Assembly: GCF_000621145.1 (NCBI RefSeq)
Contig: NZ_JHZB01000002.1
Location: forward strand, 124,001 to 188,000
Length of the DNA: 64,000 nucleotides
Reading direction: 5' to 3'
Source: Desulfobulbus elongatus DSM 2908
GTDB lineage: Bacteria > Desulfobacterota > Desulfobulbia > Desulfobulbales > Desulfobulbaceae
Both the position numbers and the translations under genes were made by a program. The notes under the pieces are model-generated. The model did no database searches and had not been told where the DNA came from. It worked only from the letters and a program-made list of their open reading frames with translations. The first letter of the stretch is position 1. Each line of letters begins with the position of its first letter. This document shows, piece after piece, positions 44,066 through 53,176 of this stretch.

Positions 44066-45469
44066 ATGAGTGAAATTCTAGGAGTAATGTTCGCCGCCCT
44101 GATCGGCATAATGATCATTCCCACGTTTGGGCATTATACGCAAATCAGCAATGACAATGCCCGCGCCGTGGCTACCGCACAGCAGCAACAACTACTGATC
44201 ACGGCCGCCACCGAATATATTCAGCAGAATGCGACTGCTATCCAGTCGCACGCTACAGCCTCCGCGCCGGCCGTTATCACGGTGCCGATGCTCCAGGCCA
44301 CCGGCCTTTTGCCCAATTCTTTCGGCGAAACCAACCCCTATGGCCAGACGTGGCAAGTGCAGGTTTTGCAACCGGTCACCGGCCAGTTGCAAGCCCTGGT
44401 GATGGCCACCGGCGGCGCGGCCATCGCCGACAAGCAAGCGAGCAAGATTGCCAGCATCGTCGGCGCTGCCGGCGGCTTTGTGCCCCTCAACGACAGCGCG
44501 TTGTATGCGCCGGATAAAGCGTATGGCTCTTATGGCGGCTGGTCGCTCTCGACAGCCGGATACTCGCCCACGGCCGGCACTCCTGCGGCCATGGTGAGCT
44601 ACACCAACTCGGCCGCCGAAAGCAATTATCTGTACCGCAACGCTGTCCCTGGTCAGCCGCAACTCAACAGAATGAACACGGCGCTCGATATGGGCGCCAA
44701 CGACATCAATAATGCCGGCGCGGTCAACGCTGCTTCGGTCACCGCCACCGGCAATATCAGCGCGGGCAATGGACGTGTCGTTGCCCGTGACCAATCGGGC
44801 GTAGGAGGCTCAATTCAACTCGTCGGCGCCAACGGGCAATCAGTGCACGTGGAAAACATCAACGGCACTTTGCGATTGATGAACTCTGCAAGAACCGCAT
44901 CTACGCTTAGTGTTGATCAATCGGGGAATCTCAACACAAATTCTGTACAAGTGCCCGCCGGAAATAACATTCGAGTAGGTTCATCGAGCTACTACGGGGA
45001 CGGCTCAAACAGCGCAGTAAGGCAATCCGGCACTTTCTATGTCCAGCATTATGATGGTTCCCGTGCCAATATCTCTAGTGGCGACATCAATAGCGGCACC
45101 GTGAATGTCGCTAATGAGACTTGGGGGTTAATTTTGCGCAATGGATCATCTGGCGACAACAGCGCCGCACAAAATGCCGTTGGTTCGGCAAATCTCAACG
45201 ATATCTACCTGCGATCCATAAATAAGTGGATGAGTCAGTTGAATAACCAGGCGGCGCTAAAAGTGTCTACTTATGGCACTTGTACGCCCGGAACTTACAA
45301 TATTGGAAATCATATATATTGTGCGACTGGTAATTCCGCAGGAAATGCTTATGCGTACACTATCCCTGTTAGCTATGTAGGGACAAACTCTTTCGGAAGC
45401 CAAGTATATAACTGGCAGTTTGGAAGTTTTAGTAATAACTGTCCGACAATGACCTGTTTTGATCAATAG
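44066..45469 (+). CDS. pilV: PilV minor pilin / tip adhesin
   Basis: A 467-residue tip pilin. Residues 1-~230 match the constant N-terminal region of shufflon proteins: MSEILG, a hydrophobic helix, DNARAVATAQQQQLLITAA and MNTALDMGANDINNAGAVNA. The C-terminal half is Asn/Ser-rich, with lower GC, and ends with two Cys pairs (CTPGTYNIGNHIYC; CPTMTC). In R64 the C-terminal part recognises recipient lipopolysaccharide and is switched by a shufflon. Here one C-terminus is present and no recombinase or alternative ends lie nearby. Confidence 0.85.
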   Translation: MSEILGVMFAALIGIMIIPTFGHYTQISNDNARAVATAQQQQLLITAATEYIQQNATAIQSHATASAPAVITVPMLQATGLLPNSFGETNPYGQTWQVQVLQPVTGQLQALVMATGGAAIADKQASKIASIVGAAGGFVPLNDSALYAPDKAYGSYGGWSLSTAGYSPTAGTPAAMVSYTNSAAESNYLYRNAVPGQPQLNRMNTALDMGANDINNAGAVNAASVTATGNISAGNGRVVARDQSGVGGSIQLVGANGQSVHVENINGTLRLMNSARTASTLSVDQSGNLNTNSVQVPAGNNIRVGSSSYYGDGSNSAVRQSGTFYVQHYDGSRANISSGDINSGTVNVANETWGLILRNGSSGDNSAAQNAVGSANLNDIYLRSINKWMSQLNNQAALKVSTYGTCTPGTYNIGNHIYCATGNSAGNAYAYTIPVSYVGTNSFGSQVYNWQFGSFSNNCPTMTCFDQ

Positions 45470-45477
45470 TTTAAGCG

Positions 45478-45897
45478 ATGTTAAGTTATTTTATTATTTT
45501 GTCGTTGTTTGTTGCTACGACTGCAAATGCCGATTGTTTCGACGCTGCCGCAGCATATCAGGGGATAAACGCCAACGTGCTGAGAGCAATTTCAAAAAAA
45601 GAAAATCGTCGCTGTGACTCAACAATTAGAAAAAACAAGAATGGTTCTGTTGATGTTGGCTGCATGCAAATAAATTCTATTCACCTTAAAAAATTATCTT
45701 CTTATGGCGTTACTCAAGGCGACCTTGCCGATAGCGATCAATGCAAAAATATCTATGTCGGCGCGTGGCATTACAAGAGGATGATTGCGAAGTACGGAAA
45801 CACATGGGCCGCAGTAGGTGCATACCACAGTGAAACACCGCATCTGCGCGATGCCTATGCAGCAGATGTCTATCGTATTTGGTTGCAGTTGAAATGA
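45478..45897 (+). CDS. Lytic transglycosylase of the pilus operon
   Basis: A 139-residue exported SLT-domain enzyme: signal peptide (FIILSLFVATTANA), catalytic Glu in ISKKENRRC, then the family motifs VGCMQINSIHL and AVGAYHSETPH. R64 PilT and VirB1 are equivalents; they open peptidoglycan for the pilus. Low GC (about 42%) matches the end of pilV, so the two may have arrived together. Confidence 0.88.
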   Translation: MLSYFIILSLFVATTANADCFDAAAAYQGINANVLRAISKKENRRCDSTIRKNKNGSVDVGCMQINSIHLKKLSSYGVTQGDLADSDQCKNIYVGAWHYKRMIAKYGNTWAAVGAYHSETPHLRDAYAADVYRIWLQLK

Positions 45898-45905
45898 GGA
45901 AAACG

Positions 45906-47084
45906 ATGGAAAGTCCCAACAGCTTGAAGCCTCCGAAACCGGAAGTCGCCCGCATGAAAAAATGGCCCTTGGCCGTGGTGGCCTTGATGCTGATCGGCCT
46001 CAGCAGCGTCCTGTACTACAGCGTCAACAAGCCGCCGGCAGAGAAAGCGCCGGAGAAAAAAACAGAATCGGCCGTTTCCGGCAGTGGGCTGGCGACCGTG
46101 GAAGGGCATGGCTTGGCGTCTCTTCCCCCGGACAGCCCGGCGGTGGTTACACCGCCACCCCCGACAGGGGAGAAAAAGGATAAGCCGCTGGTCGTGGTCC
46201 GCGACGATCAAGAAGCGCACCGCGATGAGCTGCGCCGGCAGCAAGCCAAGGAGCAAGCCTACATGACCGCGCTGACCTCGCCGCTTCTGGCAAAGCGGAG
46301 CACCGCTGCAAGCACCAGCTCCACCGAAGCACCGGCAGCCCCTCGAATGGCGGTGGCGCAGCCCGCTGTTGCGGCCGTCGAGCCGTCCGCATCCTCGCCG
46401 GAAGGATCAGCCGACCGGGAAAAGGAGCAATTTCTTGATCGGGCGAGCGCCGGCAAAAACGACTGGCTATCTCCCTATACCCGCGAGGCGGGCCATCCTT
46501 TTGAAATCAAGACCGGCACGGTGATACCGGGGATCATGGTCAGCGGTGTCAACTCCGACCTGCCCGGCCACCTGATAGCACAGGTGGCGCAGAACGTCTA
46601 CGACACTGCCACCCACCAGCATTTGATTGTACCCCAGGGCGCAAAGCTCTTCGGTCGGTACGACTCCCGCGTCGTGTACGGCCAGGAGCGCGTGCTGATC
46701 GCCTGGAACAGATTGGTGTTCCCGGACGGCTCCGCCGTCACCCTCGGAGCCATGCCCGGTGCCGACATGGAAGGCTATGCCGGTTTCCATGACCAGGTGA
46801 ATAACCATTACTGGCGTATCTTCGGCTCGGCGATGCTCATGAGCATGATCACCGGCGGCAGCAGCTATGCTATGGATAGCGTCAGCAACAGCGACGAGGA
46901 CAGCAATAAAACGACGGTGCAGGATGCCATGGCGTCAGCCCTTGCCGCGCAAATGGGCCAGACGACCATGAGCCTCCTACAAAAAAATCTGAACATCAAA
47001 CCGACCCTGGAAATCAGGCCCGGCTACCAGTTCAACGTCATCGTGACCAAGGACGTCGTATTCCGGGAGCCGTACCGGGGTTGA
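45906..47084 (+). CDS. trbI: TrbI/VirB10 channel scaffold
   Basis: A 392-residue protein: short cytoplasmic start, one membrane helix (KKWPLAVVALMLIGLSSVLY), Pro/Ala-rich periplasmic linker, and the VirB10 C-terminal barrel (FEIKTGTVIPGIMVSGVNSD, LIVPQGAKLFGRYDSRV, then RPGYQFNVIVTKD). It bridges both membranes. GAGGA precedes ATG 45906; ATG 45894 is an alternative. It is separated from trbH by the 10.5-kb pilus operon. Its stop overlaps a TGGTATC-type box. Confidence 0.93.
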   Translation: MESPNSLKPPKPEVARMKKWPLAVVALMLIGLSSVLYYSVNKPPAEKAPEKKTESAVSGSGLATVEGHGLASLPPDSPAVVTPPPPTGEKKDKPLVVVRDDQEAHRDELRRQQAKEQAYMTALTSPLLAKRSTAASTSSTEAPAAPRMAVAQPAVAAVEPSASSPEGSADREKEQFLDRASAGKNDWLSPYTREAGHPFEIKTGTVIPGIMVSGVNSDLPGHLIAQVAQNVYDTATHQHLIVPQGAKLFGRYDSRVVYGQERVLIAWNRLVFPDGSAVTLGAMPGADMEGYAGFHDQVNNHYWRIFGSAMLMSMITGGSSYAMDSVSNSDEDSNKTTVQDAMASALAAQMGQTTMSLLQKNLNIKPTLEIRPGYQFNVIVTKDVVFREPYRG

Positions 47085-47190
47085 TACCACTCGTCAGATC
47101 CATGGCCGGCCGATCAGGCCGGCGCTGAGATCAAAATGGTATCACCCAGGGCACCCTCGCTGCTCCGGACCAACTCCCTTTTGATACCAA
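47083..47190. promoter_or_regulatory. TGGTATC multi-box element, copy 2 (before traG)
   Basis: Boxes GATACCA (47083-47089), TGGTATC (47137-47143) and GATACCA (47183-47189), spaced 54 and 46. It is nearly the reverse complement of copy 4 (58779-58887) over its full length, including GGGTGCCCTGG and the GCCGGCCTGATC/GGCCGGC palindrome. It occupies almost all of the trbI-traG gap, so it is well placed to control traG, traF and the primase. Confidence 0.7.
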
Positions 47191-47208
47191 AACCATTCGG
47201 AGAACATC

Positions 47209-49140
47209 ATGCCCGAACAACTTTATGGACATATCCAGCGAACTGCCGGCAAAAGCCCTTGGCGTTGGGTCGTGTTGGTGGGCCTGCTGATGTGGGCCGG
47301 TGCGGTCCTGATGTGGACCATGCAGCGCATCGGTACGATGTACGGCCATCACGAGACCCTTGGCCGGCCGTTTCGGGCGCTTTCCCGGTGGTGGTATGCA
47401 CCCTGGGAGATTCTGCACTGGTCGCCGGTGTTGACCTCGCCCGAGGTGGAGCGGATCACGGACCAGGGTTTGCTGTTGTTCGCCACTCCTCTCTTACTCG
47501 CCGGCATGCTGTACGCCTACAGCATGCAAATGCCCAAGGGCCGCGACGATCTGCATGGTACGGCTCGCTGGGCAACCCGCAAGGACATTGAGCAAATGAG
47601 CTATTTCGCCGGCAAGGGTGTCTACGTCGGCGGCTGGTGGGACAAGCAGAAGCGGGAGCAGCTCTACCTGCGGCACAATGGCCCGGAGCACATTCTGTGC
47701 TTCGCTCCGACCAGAAGCGGCAAGGGTGTCGGCCTGATCCTGCCGACACTGCTGGCCTGGGAGCACTCTTCTGTGGTCCTGGACATCAAGGGCGAGAACT
47801 ACGCGCTCACCGCCGGCCATCTCAAGAGCCAGGGGCATACGGTGTTGCGGTTTGAGCCTTCCGATCCGGAGGGCACGGCCGCGAACTTCAACCCCCTGGA
47901 GGAAATCCGGCTAGAGAGCGAACGAGCCATAGCCGACGTGCAGCAGATCGCGAACATGGTCCTCGACCCCGAGGGCAAGGGTCTGACCGATTACTGGAAC
48001 AAGGCCGCGTTCGGCTTCTTTGGCGGCGTGCTCCTGCATTGTCTACTGGTGACCCGGCACCGGGAGCACCGACCGGCCAGCCTGTATGACGTGTCGGTGA
48101 TGCTCGAAGACCCGGACCGCGACGGCGGCCCGGCGGCGCTGTTCGAGGAAATCATTGATACGGACCATGCGGTTATGCTCGCCGATCTGTATCCCGACGT
48201 GTCGCCGGATCAAGGCCGCGCCGCCCATATTTTCTGTGCATCCGCCGCCAGCGGCATGCTGGCTAAAGCGGATAAGGAAATGGCCGGCGTGGTCTCCACG
48301 GCCACAAGCAACCTGGCTTTGTATCGAGACCCGGTTGTCGCCCGGAACATATCGACCTGCAACTTTCGGATCAGCGACCTGATGAACCATGAAAAGCCCG
48401 TCAATCTGTACCTGGTTATTCCTCCTGGCGACATTGCCCGGCTGCGGCCGTTGTTGCGTATCTTCATGACTCAGCTCCTCGGCCGGCTGACGGAAAAAAT
48501 GGAGTTCGCCGGCGGCACCAGTGCGGCGGGCTATCGGCATCGGCTCTTGTTGATGCTGGATGAGTTTACCAGCCTCGGTCGGCTGCCGATCATCGAGCAC
48601 GCCATTGCCTACATGGCCGGCTACGGCGTGAAGGGCTACTTCATCGTCCAGGACACCAAACAGTTGAGCGCGGCCTACGGCCAGGACAACGCGCTCATGG
48701 CAAACTGCCATGTGCGGATTGCCTACGCGCCCAACCTGCCGGAGACGGCGGAATACCTTTCCAAACTGACCGGCACCACCACGGTGGTAACCAAAAAGGC
48801 TTCACTCAGCCGGGGGAAGGGCGGCGGTTCCCGGTCCCTCAGCGTCTCCGAGACCTCACGCCCGCTGTTGACTCCGGATGAATGCCTGCGCCTGCCCGGT
48901 CCGCAAAAGGACGCGGCCGGCAAGGTCACGGCTCCGGGCGACATGCTGATTTTCACCGCCGGACAGCCGCCGATCTACGGCCGGCAAATCTTGTACTTCC
49001 TGGACCCGGTGTTCTCAGCTCGCGCGAAAATCGCGCGGCCGGCGGTCTCTGATCGACTGACCGCCACCATGGCCTCGGCGACACCCACGGGCGGCAGGGG
49101 GATTACCAAGGACGAGTATGAAAAGTTTCTACGCAGTTAG
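47209..49140 (+). CDS. traG: TraG/VirD4 coupling protein
   Basis: A 643-residue coupling ATPase. Two N-terminal membrane helices (WVVLVGLLMWAGAVLMW; then LLLFATPLLLAGMLYAYS), Walker A APTRSGKGVGLILPTLL near residue 165, Walker B RLLLMLDEFTSLGRLPIIE, and QDTKQLSAAYG. It brings the relaxase-DNA complex to the Trb channel. ATG 47209 follows GGAG. Its promoter region is the multi-box element. Confidence 0.95.
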   Translation: MPEQLYGHIQRTAGKSPWRWVVLVGLLMWAGAVLMWTMQRIGTMYGHHETLGRPFRALSRWWYAPWEILHWSPVLTSPEVERITDQGLLLFATPLLLAGMLYAYSMQMPKGRDDLHGTARWATRKDIEQMSYFAGKGVYVGGWWDKQKREQLYLRHNGPEHILCFAPTRSGKGVGLILPTLLAWEHSSVVLDIKGENYALTAGHLKSQGHTVLRFEPSDPEGTAANFNPLEEIRLESERAIADVQQIANMVLDPEGKGLTDYWNKAAFGFFGGVLLHCLLVTRHREHRPASLYDVSVMLEDPDRDGGPAALFEEIIDTDHAVMLADLYPDVSPDQGRAAHIFCASAASGMLAKADKEMAGVVSTATSNLALYRDPVVARNISTCNFRISDLMNHEKPVNLYLVIPPGDIARLRPLLRIFMTQLLGRLTEKMEFAGGTSAAGYRHRLLLMLDEFTSLGRLPIIEHAIAYMAGYGVKGYFIVQDTKQLSAAYGQDNALMANCHVRIAYAPNLPETAEYLSKLTGTTTVVTKKASLSRGKGGGSRSLSVSETSRPLLTPDECLRLPGPQKDAAGKVTAPGDMLIFTAGQPPIYGRQILYFLDPVFSARAKIARPAVSDRLTATMASATPTGGRGITKDEYEKFLRS

Positions 49141-49636
49141 CCTCGTGCTCTCGGCCGTGATGCTGTGGGGCTGGTATGCCGGCTACCGAATCAATATCAC
49201 GGCATCCATGCCGCGTGGATTGTACCGGATCGCCTCCGGCCCACCTTATCGAGACGCCTTTGTTTTTTTTTGCCTGGAGTCCTCCAGCTCCGCTGCCGGC
49301 ATGGCTCGGGAGCGCGGCTACCTTGCCGCCGGTTCCTGTCCGTCGGGCTTGCGGCCGTTGCTCAAGCAGGTGGCCGGCTTGCCCGGTGACCGGCTGGAAA
49401 TGGATGATCACGGCCTGGCCGTGAACGGCCAGCGGCTTCTGAACAGCCGCCGTGCCGAAACCGACAGCGCCGGCCGCAGCATGCCGGCCGCGTCTCTGAT
49501 CCCCGGCGTGATCCCGCCGGGCAAGGCGCTGGTGCTGTCGAGATATAACGCTGGCAGTTTTGACAGCCGGTATTTCGGCCTGATTCCGCTTGCGGCGGTC
49601 CGGCCGGTGCAACCGGTCCTTTTAACTCAACCATAG
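49118..49636 (+). CDS. traF: TraF-type pilin-processing peptidase
   Basis: A 172-residue S26-family (signal peptidase-like) protein. N-terminal membrane anchor, catalytic-Ser motif ITASMPRGLYRI, the Lys motif region KQVAGLPGDRLEM and the C-terminal DSRYFGLIP. IncP TraF cyclises the TrbC pilin, and trbC is present here. It overlaps traG by 23 bases. Confidence 0.9.
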   Translation: MKSFYAVSLVLSAVMLWGWYAGYRINITASMPRGLYRIASGPPYRDAFVFFCLESSSSAAGMARERGYLAAGSCPSGLRPLLKQVAGLPGDRLEMDDHGLAVNGQRLLNSRRAETDSAGRSMPAASLIPGVIPPGKALVLSRYNAGSFDSRYFGLIPLAAVRPVQPVLLTQP

Positions 49637-49644
49637 AGGAAATC

Positions 49645-49830
49645 ATGACCAAAGAAACAGACTATCTCGCAGCAGCAGCCCGCACTGTAGAAATGCAGGC
49701 TGTGGATAACCCAGGCATCGGCATCCCTGCCGATCCGGACGTTGCCGATTTTATGGGCGCGTTCCCCGGCGACGAGGACCCGGCCGACATACTGGAAGCC
49801 CAGTTGGAGGTCGAGCCCGATGGAATCTAA
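49645..49830 (+). CDS. Small acidic protein (61 aa)
   Basis: A 61-residue strongly acidic protein (many Asp/Glu, no Lys after residue 3) with AGAGGAAATC before its ATG. It overlaps the start of the ArdC/primase gene by 11 bases. It may be a TraD-like small conjugation protein or a DNA-mimic, but the sequence shows only composition. Confidence 0.6.
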   Translation: MTKETDYLAAAARTVEMQAVDNPGIGIPADPDVADFMGAFPGDEDPADILEAQLEVEPDGI

Positions 49831-52800
49831 AAAAGAGCGTCAAAGCGTTTCCGAACGGTTTGCAGCGCAAATCATTCAGGACCTAAAAGAGGGGACCGCG
49901 CCCTGGCAAAAGCCGTGGAAAGCCGGCGAGTATCACCGGCCGATGAATCCGGTGACCGGCACCGTCTACAAGGGAATCAACGCCGTCATGTTGAGCCGTG
50001 GCTACGCCGACCCCCGATGGATGACGATGCGTCAGGCCAACGACCAGGGCTGGCGCGTCAAAAAAGGCTCCAGAGCTCAACAGGTGGTCTTCTGGCAGTG
50101 GGAAGCCAAACAAAAAGTGCTCGATGCCACCGGCAAGCCCGAGTTGGACGGCCACGGCCAGGAAAAAACGGAGACGGTCAGGCTGGACCGACCCCGACTG
50201 CATGTCTATCCGGTATTTCACGCCAGCCAACTGATGACGTTGGACGGCCAGGACATCCCGGCATTCGAGCCGCAACCCCTGGGCTGGGTGCCGGAGGACA
50301 AGGGAGAGGCCATCCTGGCCGCGTCCGGGGCTTCGATCACCCACGATCAGCAGGACCGGGCTTTTTATCGGCCGTCGACCGACGAAATTCATTTGCCGCC
50401 GAAAGAAAGTTTCCCGGATGCAGGTGCGTATTACAGCACCGCGCTGCATGAGCTCGGCCATTATTCGGGGCATCCCTCCCGGTTAAACCGGGAGTTTGGC
50501 CCGTATGGCTCCGAGCAGTACGCCCGCGAGGAGTTGCGAGCTGAAATCTCGTCCTGGATGCTGAATCAGGAAGTAGGGCTGCCGCATTTGCCCGAGCAAC
50601 ATCTGTCGTATGTCGATAGCTGGGTAGCGGTCCTGCAAAAAGACCCCTATGAAATCATGCGGGCCTGCCGCGATGCGGAACAAATCAAGGAATATGTCAT
50701 GGGCTTGGAACAAGAACAGCAGCAGGCGCAAACCGTTGGATCCGTCCATCCCTCTGCTACCAGCACGGCCCCGTCGAGCGGCGATGCCAGCCAATCAAAT
50801 CAACCACACCAGGAGACCGACAATGGCGTGCGGCTGTACCATGGCGGCAACGCCGGCCTTTCAGAAATAAAAGGTGGTTTCGGCCCTGGGAACCCCTTTG
50901 GCGGCCTTTTTTTTAACAGTAGCCGGGAGGCCGCGGCAAGTCATAATGATGGACACATGTATGTGGTCGATATTCCTAAATCACGTATCTTGACTCAGCA
51001 CGATCTTTCCTATGAGATTGACGCAGAAAAGGTGGAAACGGCACTGCGCGACGCAATGCATTGGATCGAATCATCTGAAGATTACGATGTTGCGTATGAA
51101 GCCGTGATTGACGACCGCACTGACCGTATAGATGACGACGATTTGCTGCGTGTTTTCAGGGAGGACACGGTTGGAGAGGCCACATGGGAAGCCCAACGTA
51201 TTCGCGGCGAAGTTGCGAGACTCCTCGGTTATCATGCCGTAGCAATGAGTGACGAACATGGGACATCATATTTGGTGCTCCCAGGGGTTGAAGTGAGGGC
51301 AGAGATCAGAGAAGACCAACAGGAGGCCGACACCCGCCAAGGGTTCACCGTCGATGGCCCGCAACCAGAGCTGGGACAGTCGGACTTTAAGGCCGAACTG
51401 AGCCGTTTGCTCAAGCTGTCTACACTGGCTCCCGCCAAGTACCTGACGACCGCGCCGGCAAGGGACAACGAGCATGCCGCTGTTTTTGCCGATGGCCGGC
51501 CGGTGATTCTAACCGGTTGGACTGATAACCCTCAATCGCTGGAACAGGCGGTTGCCCTGGCCCAAAGTGACCAGGCCAAGGCAATTCTTGTGGCAGCCGG
51601 CTACAGCGAGCCGATTACGGCAGACATTATTGCCGGCCGTGATGTGCCGTGGAACGAGGAAGAGGCTGCTATTGCGACAAAGCAGAGCGGCCAGGTGGAA
51701 CCCGGCGGCAATGATGGCCTTCTTGTGGCGGTGGTTCTGAACGATCCGCAGGCCGCTTTGACGACAAACTTGAGCATTACCACGGAAACAGCCCGCATTC
51801 TGGACCCGAACGCGCCGGAACTTGACGACGGCCGAAAATTGGCGTCGTTGGCACAGGCAAAAATGGAAGCGCTTGAAGCCGAACCGGCTTCACCGGAAGA
51901 GAGACGCCAGATTTTGGACAAATTGGCTCCCCATTTTTCGTCTCGCAATGTGCTGGTTTTTGACGGCGAGCAGAGGCAAGGGACGCTTGATGCCCCAGAG
52001 ATTGCCCAGGAAAAAACTATCCTGAACGTGCCCTACAAAGAGAAGGACACGGCCAAAGCCGCCGGCGCGAAGTGGGACCGTGAGGAAAAACGCTGGTACG
52101 CGCCCGAAGGGACGGACCTTGCCCCACTGCAAGCCTGGCTGCCTTCCAAAGAGCCCTTGCCGCCGCCGGTGGCCGTCTCGCCTGTCGATGAGTTTGCCCA
52201 GCGTCTCCAGGAGGCCGGCTTGATCCTCGACGGTCCGCCGATTATGGACGGAGAGGTGCACCGGGTGCCGGTCGAGGGCGGAAAGCCAGGTGCGAAAGAC
52301 GGAGCGTATTGCGGTTATGGAGACGGCCGGCCGGCCGGTTGGCTCCGGAACTTCAAAACCGGTGAACATACGATGAAATGGTATTCCACCGGGCACACAT
52401 TAACCGGCGCAGAAAAAGAATCTCTGCGCGAGACGGCGCAACAGCGCGTGGCCGAACGCAACGAAGAACGACAGCAGGCGCAAGAGCGCGGTATGAAACG
52501 AGCATATGCCAAGTGGATCAATGCTGTGCCCGCGCCAGCGGATAATCCCTATCTCGCGAACAAGGGAATAGGGGCTTTTGCCGGCGTCAAGCAGGATCAC
52601 AACGGCAATCTGTTGGTGCCGGGATACGACTTGAAAACCGGCCGCATCCAGACTGTCCAACACATCATGCCGGACAGTCGCAAGCGGATGGAGAAGGATT
52701 GCCCGCAGAACGGGGCGGCCTTCCTCATCTTGCCGGAGGATATGCTGCTCAAAACAGCGCCTGTGAAAGAGTTTCTGCAAGGCGAATATGCCGGCTCCAT

Positions 52801-53176
52801 CCTGGTGGCCGAGGGCTACGCCACGGCCGCCAGCCTGCACATGGCTACCGGCAAGCCAGTAGCAGTGGCGTTCAACGCACACAATCTTGTGGCGGTGGCG
52901 GAGCAGTTGCGGGCACGTCATCCTCAAGCCGAAATCACGATCTGCGCCGACGACGACCATCATCTGAGCAACAACGTGGGCCTGGAAAAAGCCAGGGAAG
53001 CGGCCCAAGCAGTTGGCGGCAAACTCACCATGCCAAACTTTTCCCGTGAGGAACGTGCGAACAAACTCACGGATTTCAACGACCTCCATAAATCGCGCGG
53101 CATCGATGCCGTGGAAAAGCAGGTAGTCTGGCCCCTTCGCGTGCAGGGAAGCCATAATCAGGGGGCTGAACGATGA
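49820..53176 (+). CDS. ArdC / ART-like / DUF5710 / Toprim primase polyprotein
   Basis: An 1118-residue multidomain protein. Residues 1-~130 are the ArdC ssDNA-binding domain (LKEGTAPWQKPWKAGEYHRP). Residues ~140-300 are a zinc-protease-like domain with HELGH at 210-214. Residues 336-~495 resemble an ADP-ribosyltransferase-like fold (VRLYHGGNAGLSEIKGGFGP, LFFNSSREAA, then HGTSYLVLPG). Residues 733-778 are DUF5710 (TILNVPYKEKDTAKAAGAKW). The last ~220 residues are a TraC-type Toprim primase (SILVAEGYATAASLH; ITICADDDHH). IncP TraC is sent into recipients to prime the complementary strand; ArdC guards DNA from restriction. The true start is ATG 49820. Confidence 0.82.
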   Translation: MESKKERQSVSERFAAQIIQDLKEGTAPWQKPWKAGEYHRPMNPVTGTVYKGINAVMLSRGYADPRWMTMRQANDQGWRVKKGSRAQQVVFWQWEAKQKVLDATGKPELDGHGQEKTETVRLDRPRLHVYPVFHASQLMTLDGQDIPAFEPQPLGWVPEDKGEAILAASGASITHDQQDRAFYRPSTDEIHLPPKESFPDAGAYYSTALHELGHYSGHPSRLNREFGPYGSEQYAREELRAEISSWMLNQEVGLPHLPEQHLSYVDSWVAVLQKDPYEIMRACRDAEQIKEYVMGLEQEQQQAQTVGSVHPSATSTAPSSGDASQSNQPHQETDNGVRLYHGGNAGLSEIKGGFGPGNPFGGLFFNSSREAAASHNDGHMYVVDIPKSRILTQHDLSYEIDAEKVETALRDAMHWIESSEDYDVAYEAVIDDRTDRIDDDDLLRVFREDTVGEATWEAQRIRGEVARLLGYHAVAMSDEHGTSYLVLPGVEVRAEIREDQQEADTRQGFTVDGPQPELGQSDFKAELSRLLKLSTLAPAKYLTTAPARDNEHAAVFADGRPVILTGWTDNPQSLEQAVALAQSDQAKAILVAAGYSEPITADIIAGRDVPWNEEEAAIATKQSGQVEPGGNDGLLVAVVLNDPQAALTTNLSITTETARILDPNAPELDDGRKLASLAQAKMEALEAEPASPEERRQILDKLAPHFSSRNVLVFDGEQRQGTLDAPEIAQEKTILNVPYKEKDTAKAAGAKWDREEKRWYAPEGTDLAPLQAWLPSKEPLPPPVAVSPVDEFAQRLQEAGLILDGPPIMDGEVHRVPVEGGKPGAKDGAYCGYGDGRPAGWLRNFKTGEHTMKWYSTGHTLTGAEKESLRETAQQRVAERNEERQQAQERGMKRAYAKWINAVPAPADNPYLANKGIGAFAGVKQDHNGNLLVPGYDLKTGRIQTVQHIMPDSRKRMEKDCPQNGAAFLILPEDMLLKTAPVKEFLQGEYAGSILVAEGYATAASLHMATGKPVAVAFNAHNLVAVAEQLRARHPQAEITICADDDHHLSNNVGLEKAREAAQAVGGKLTMPNFSREERANKLTDFNDLHKSRGIDAVEKQVVWPLRVQGSHNQGAER

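Noticed and set aside
44066-45897. An active shufflon at pilV
   Set aside because: I found no repeated inverted sites, alternative C-terminal segments or Rci-type recombinase next to pilV.
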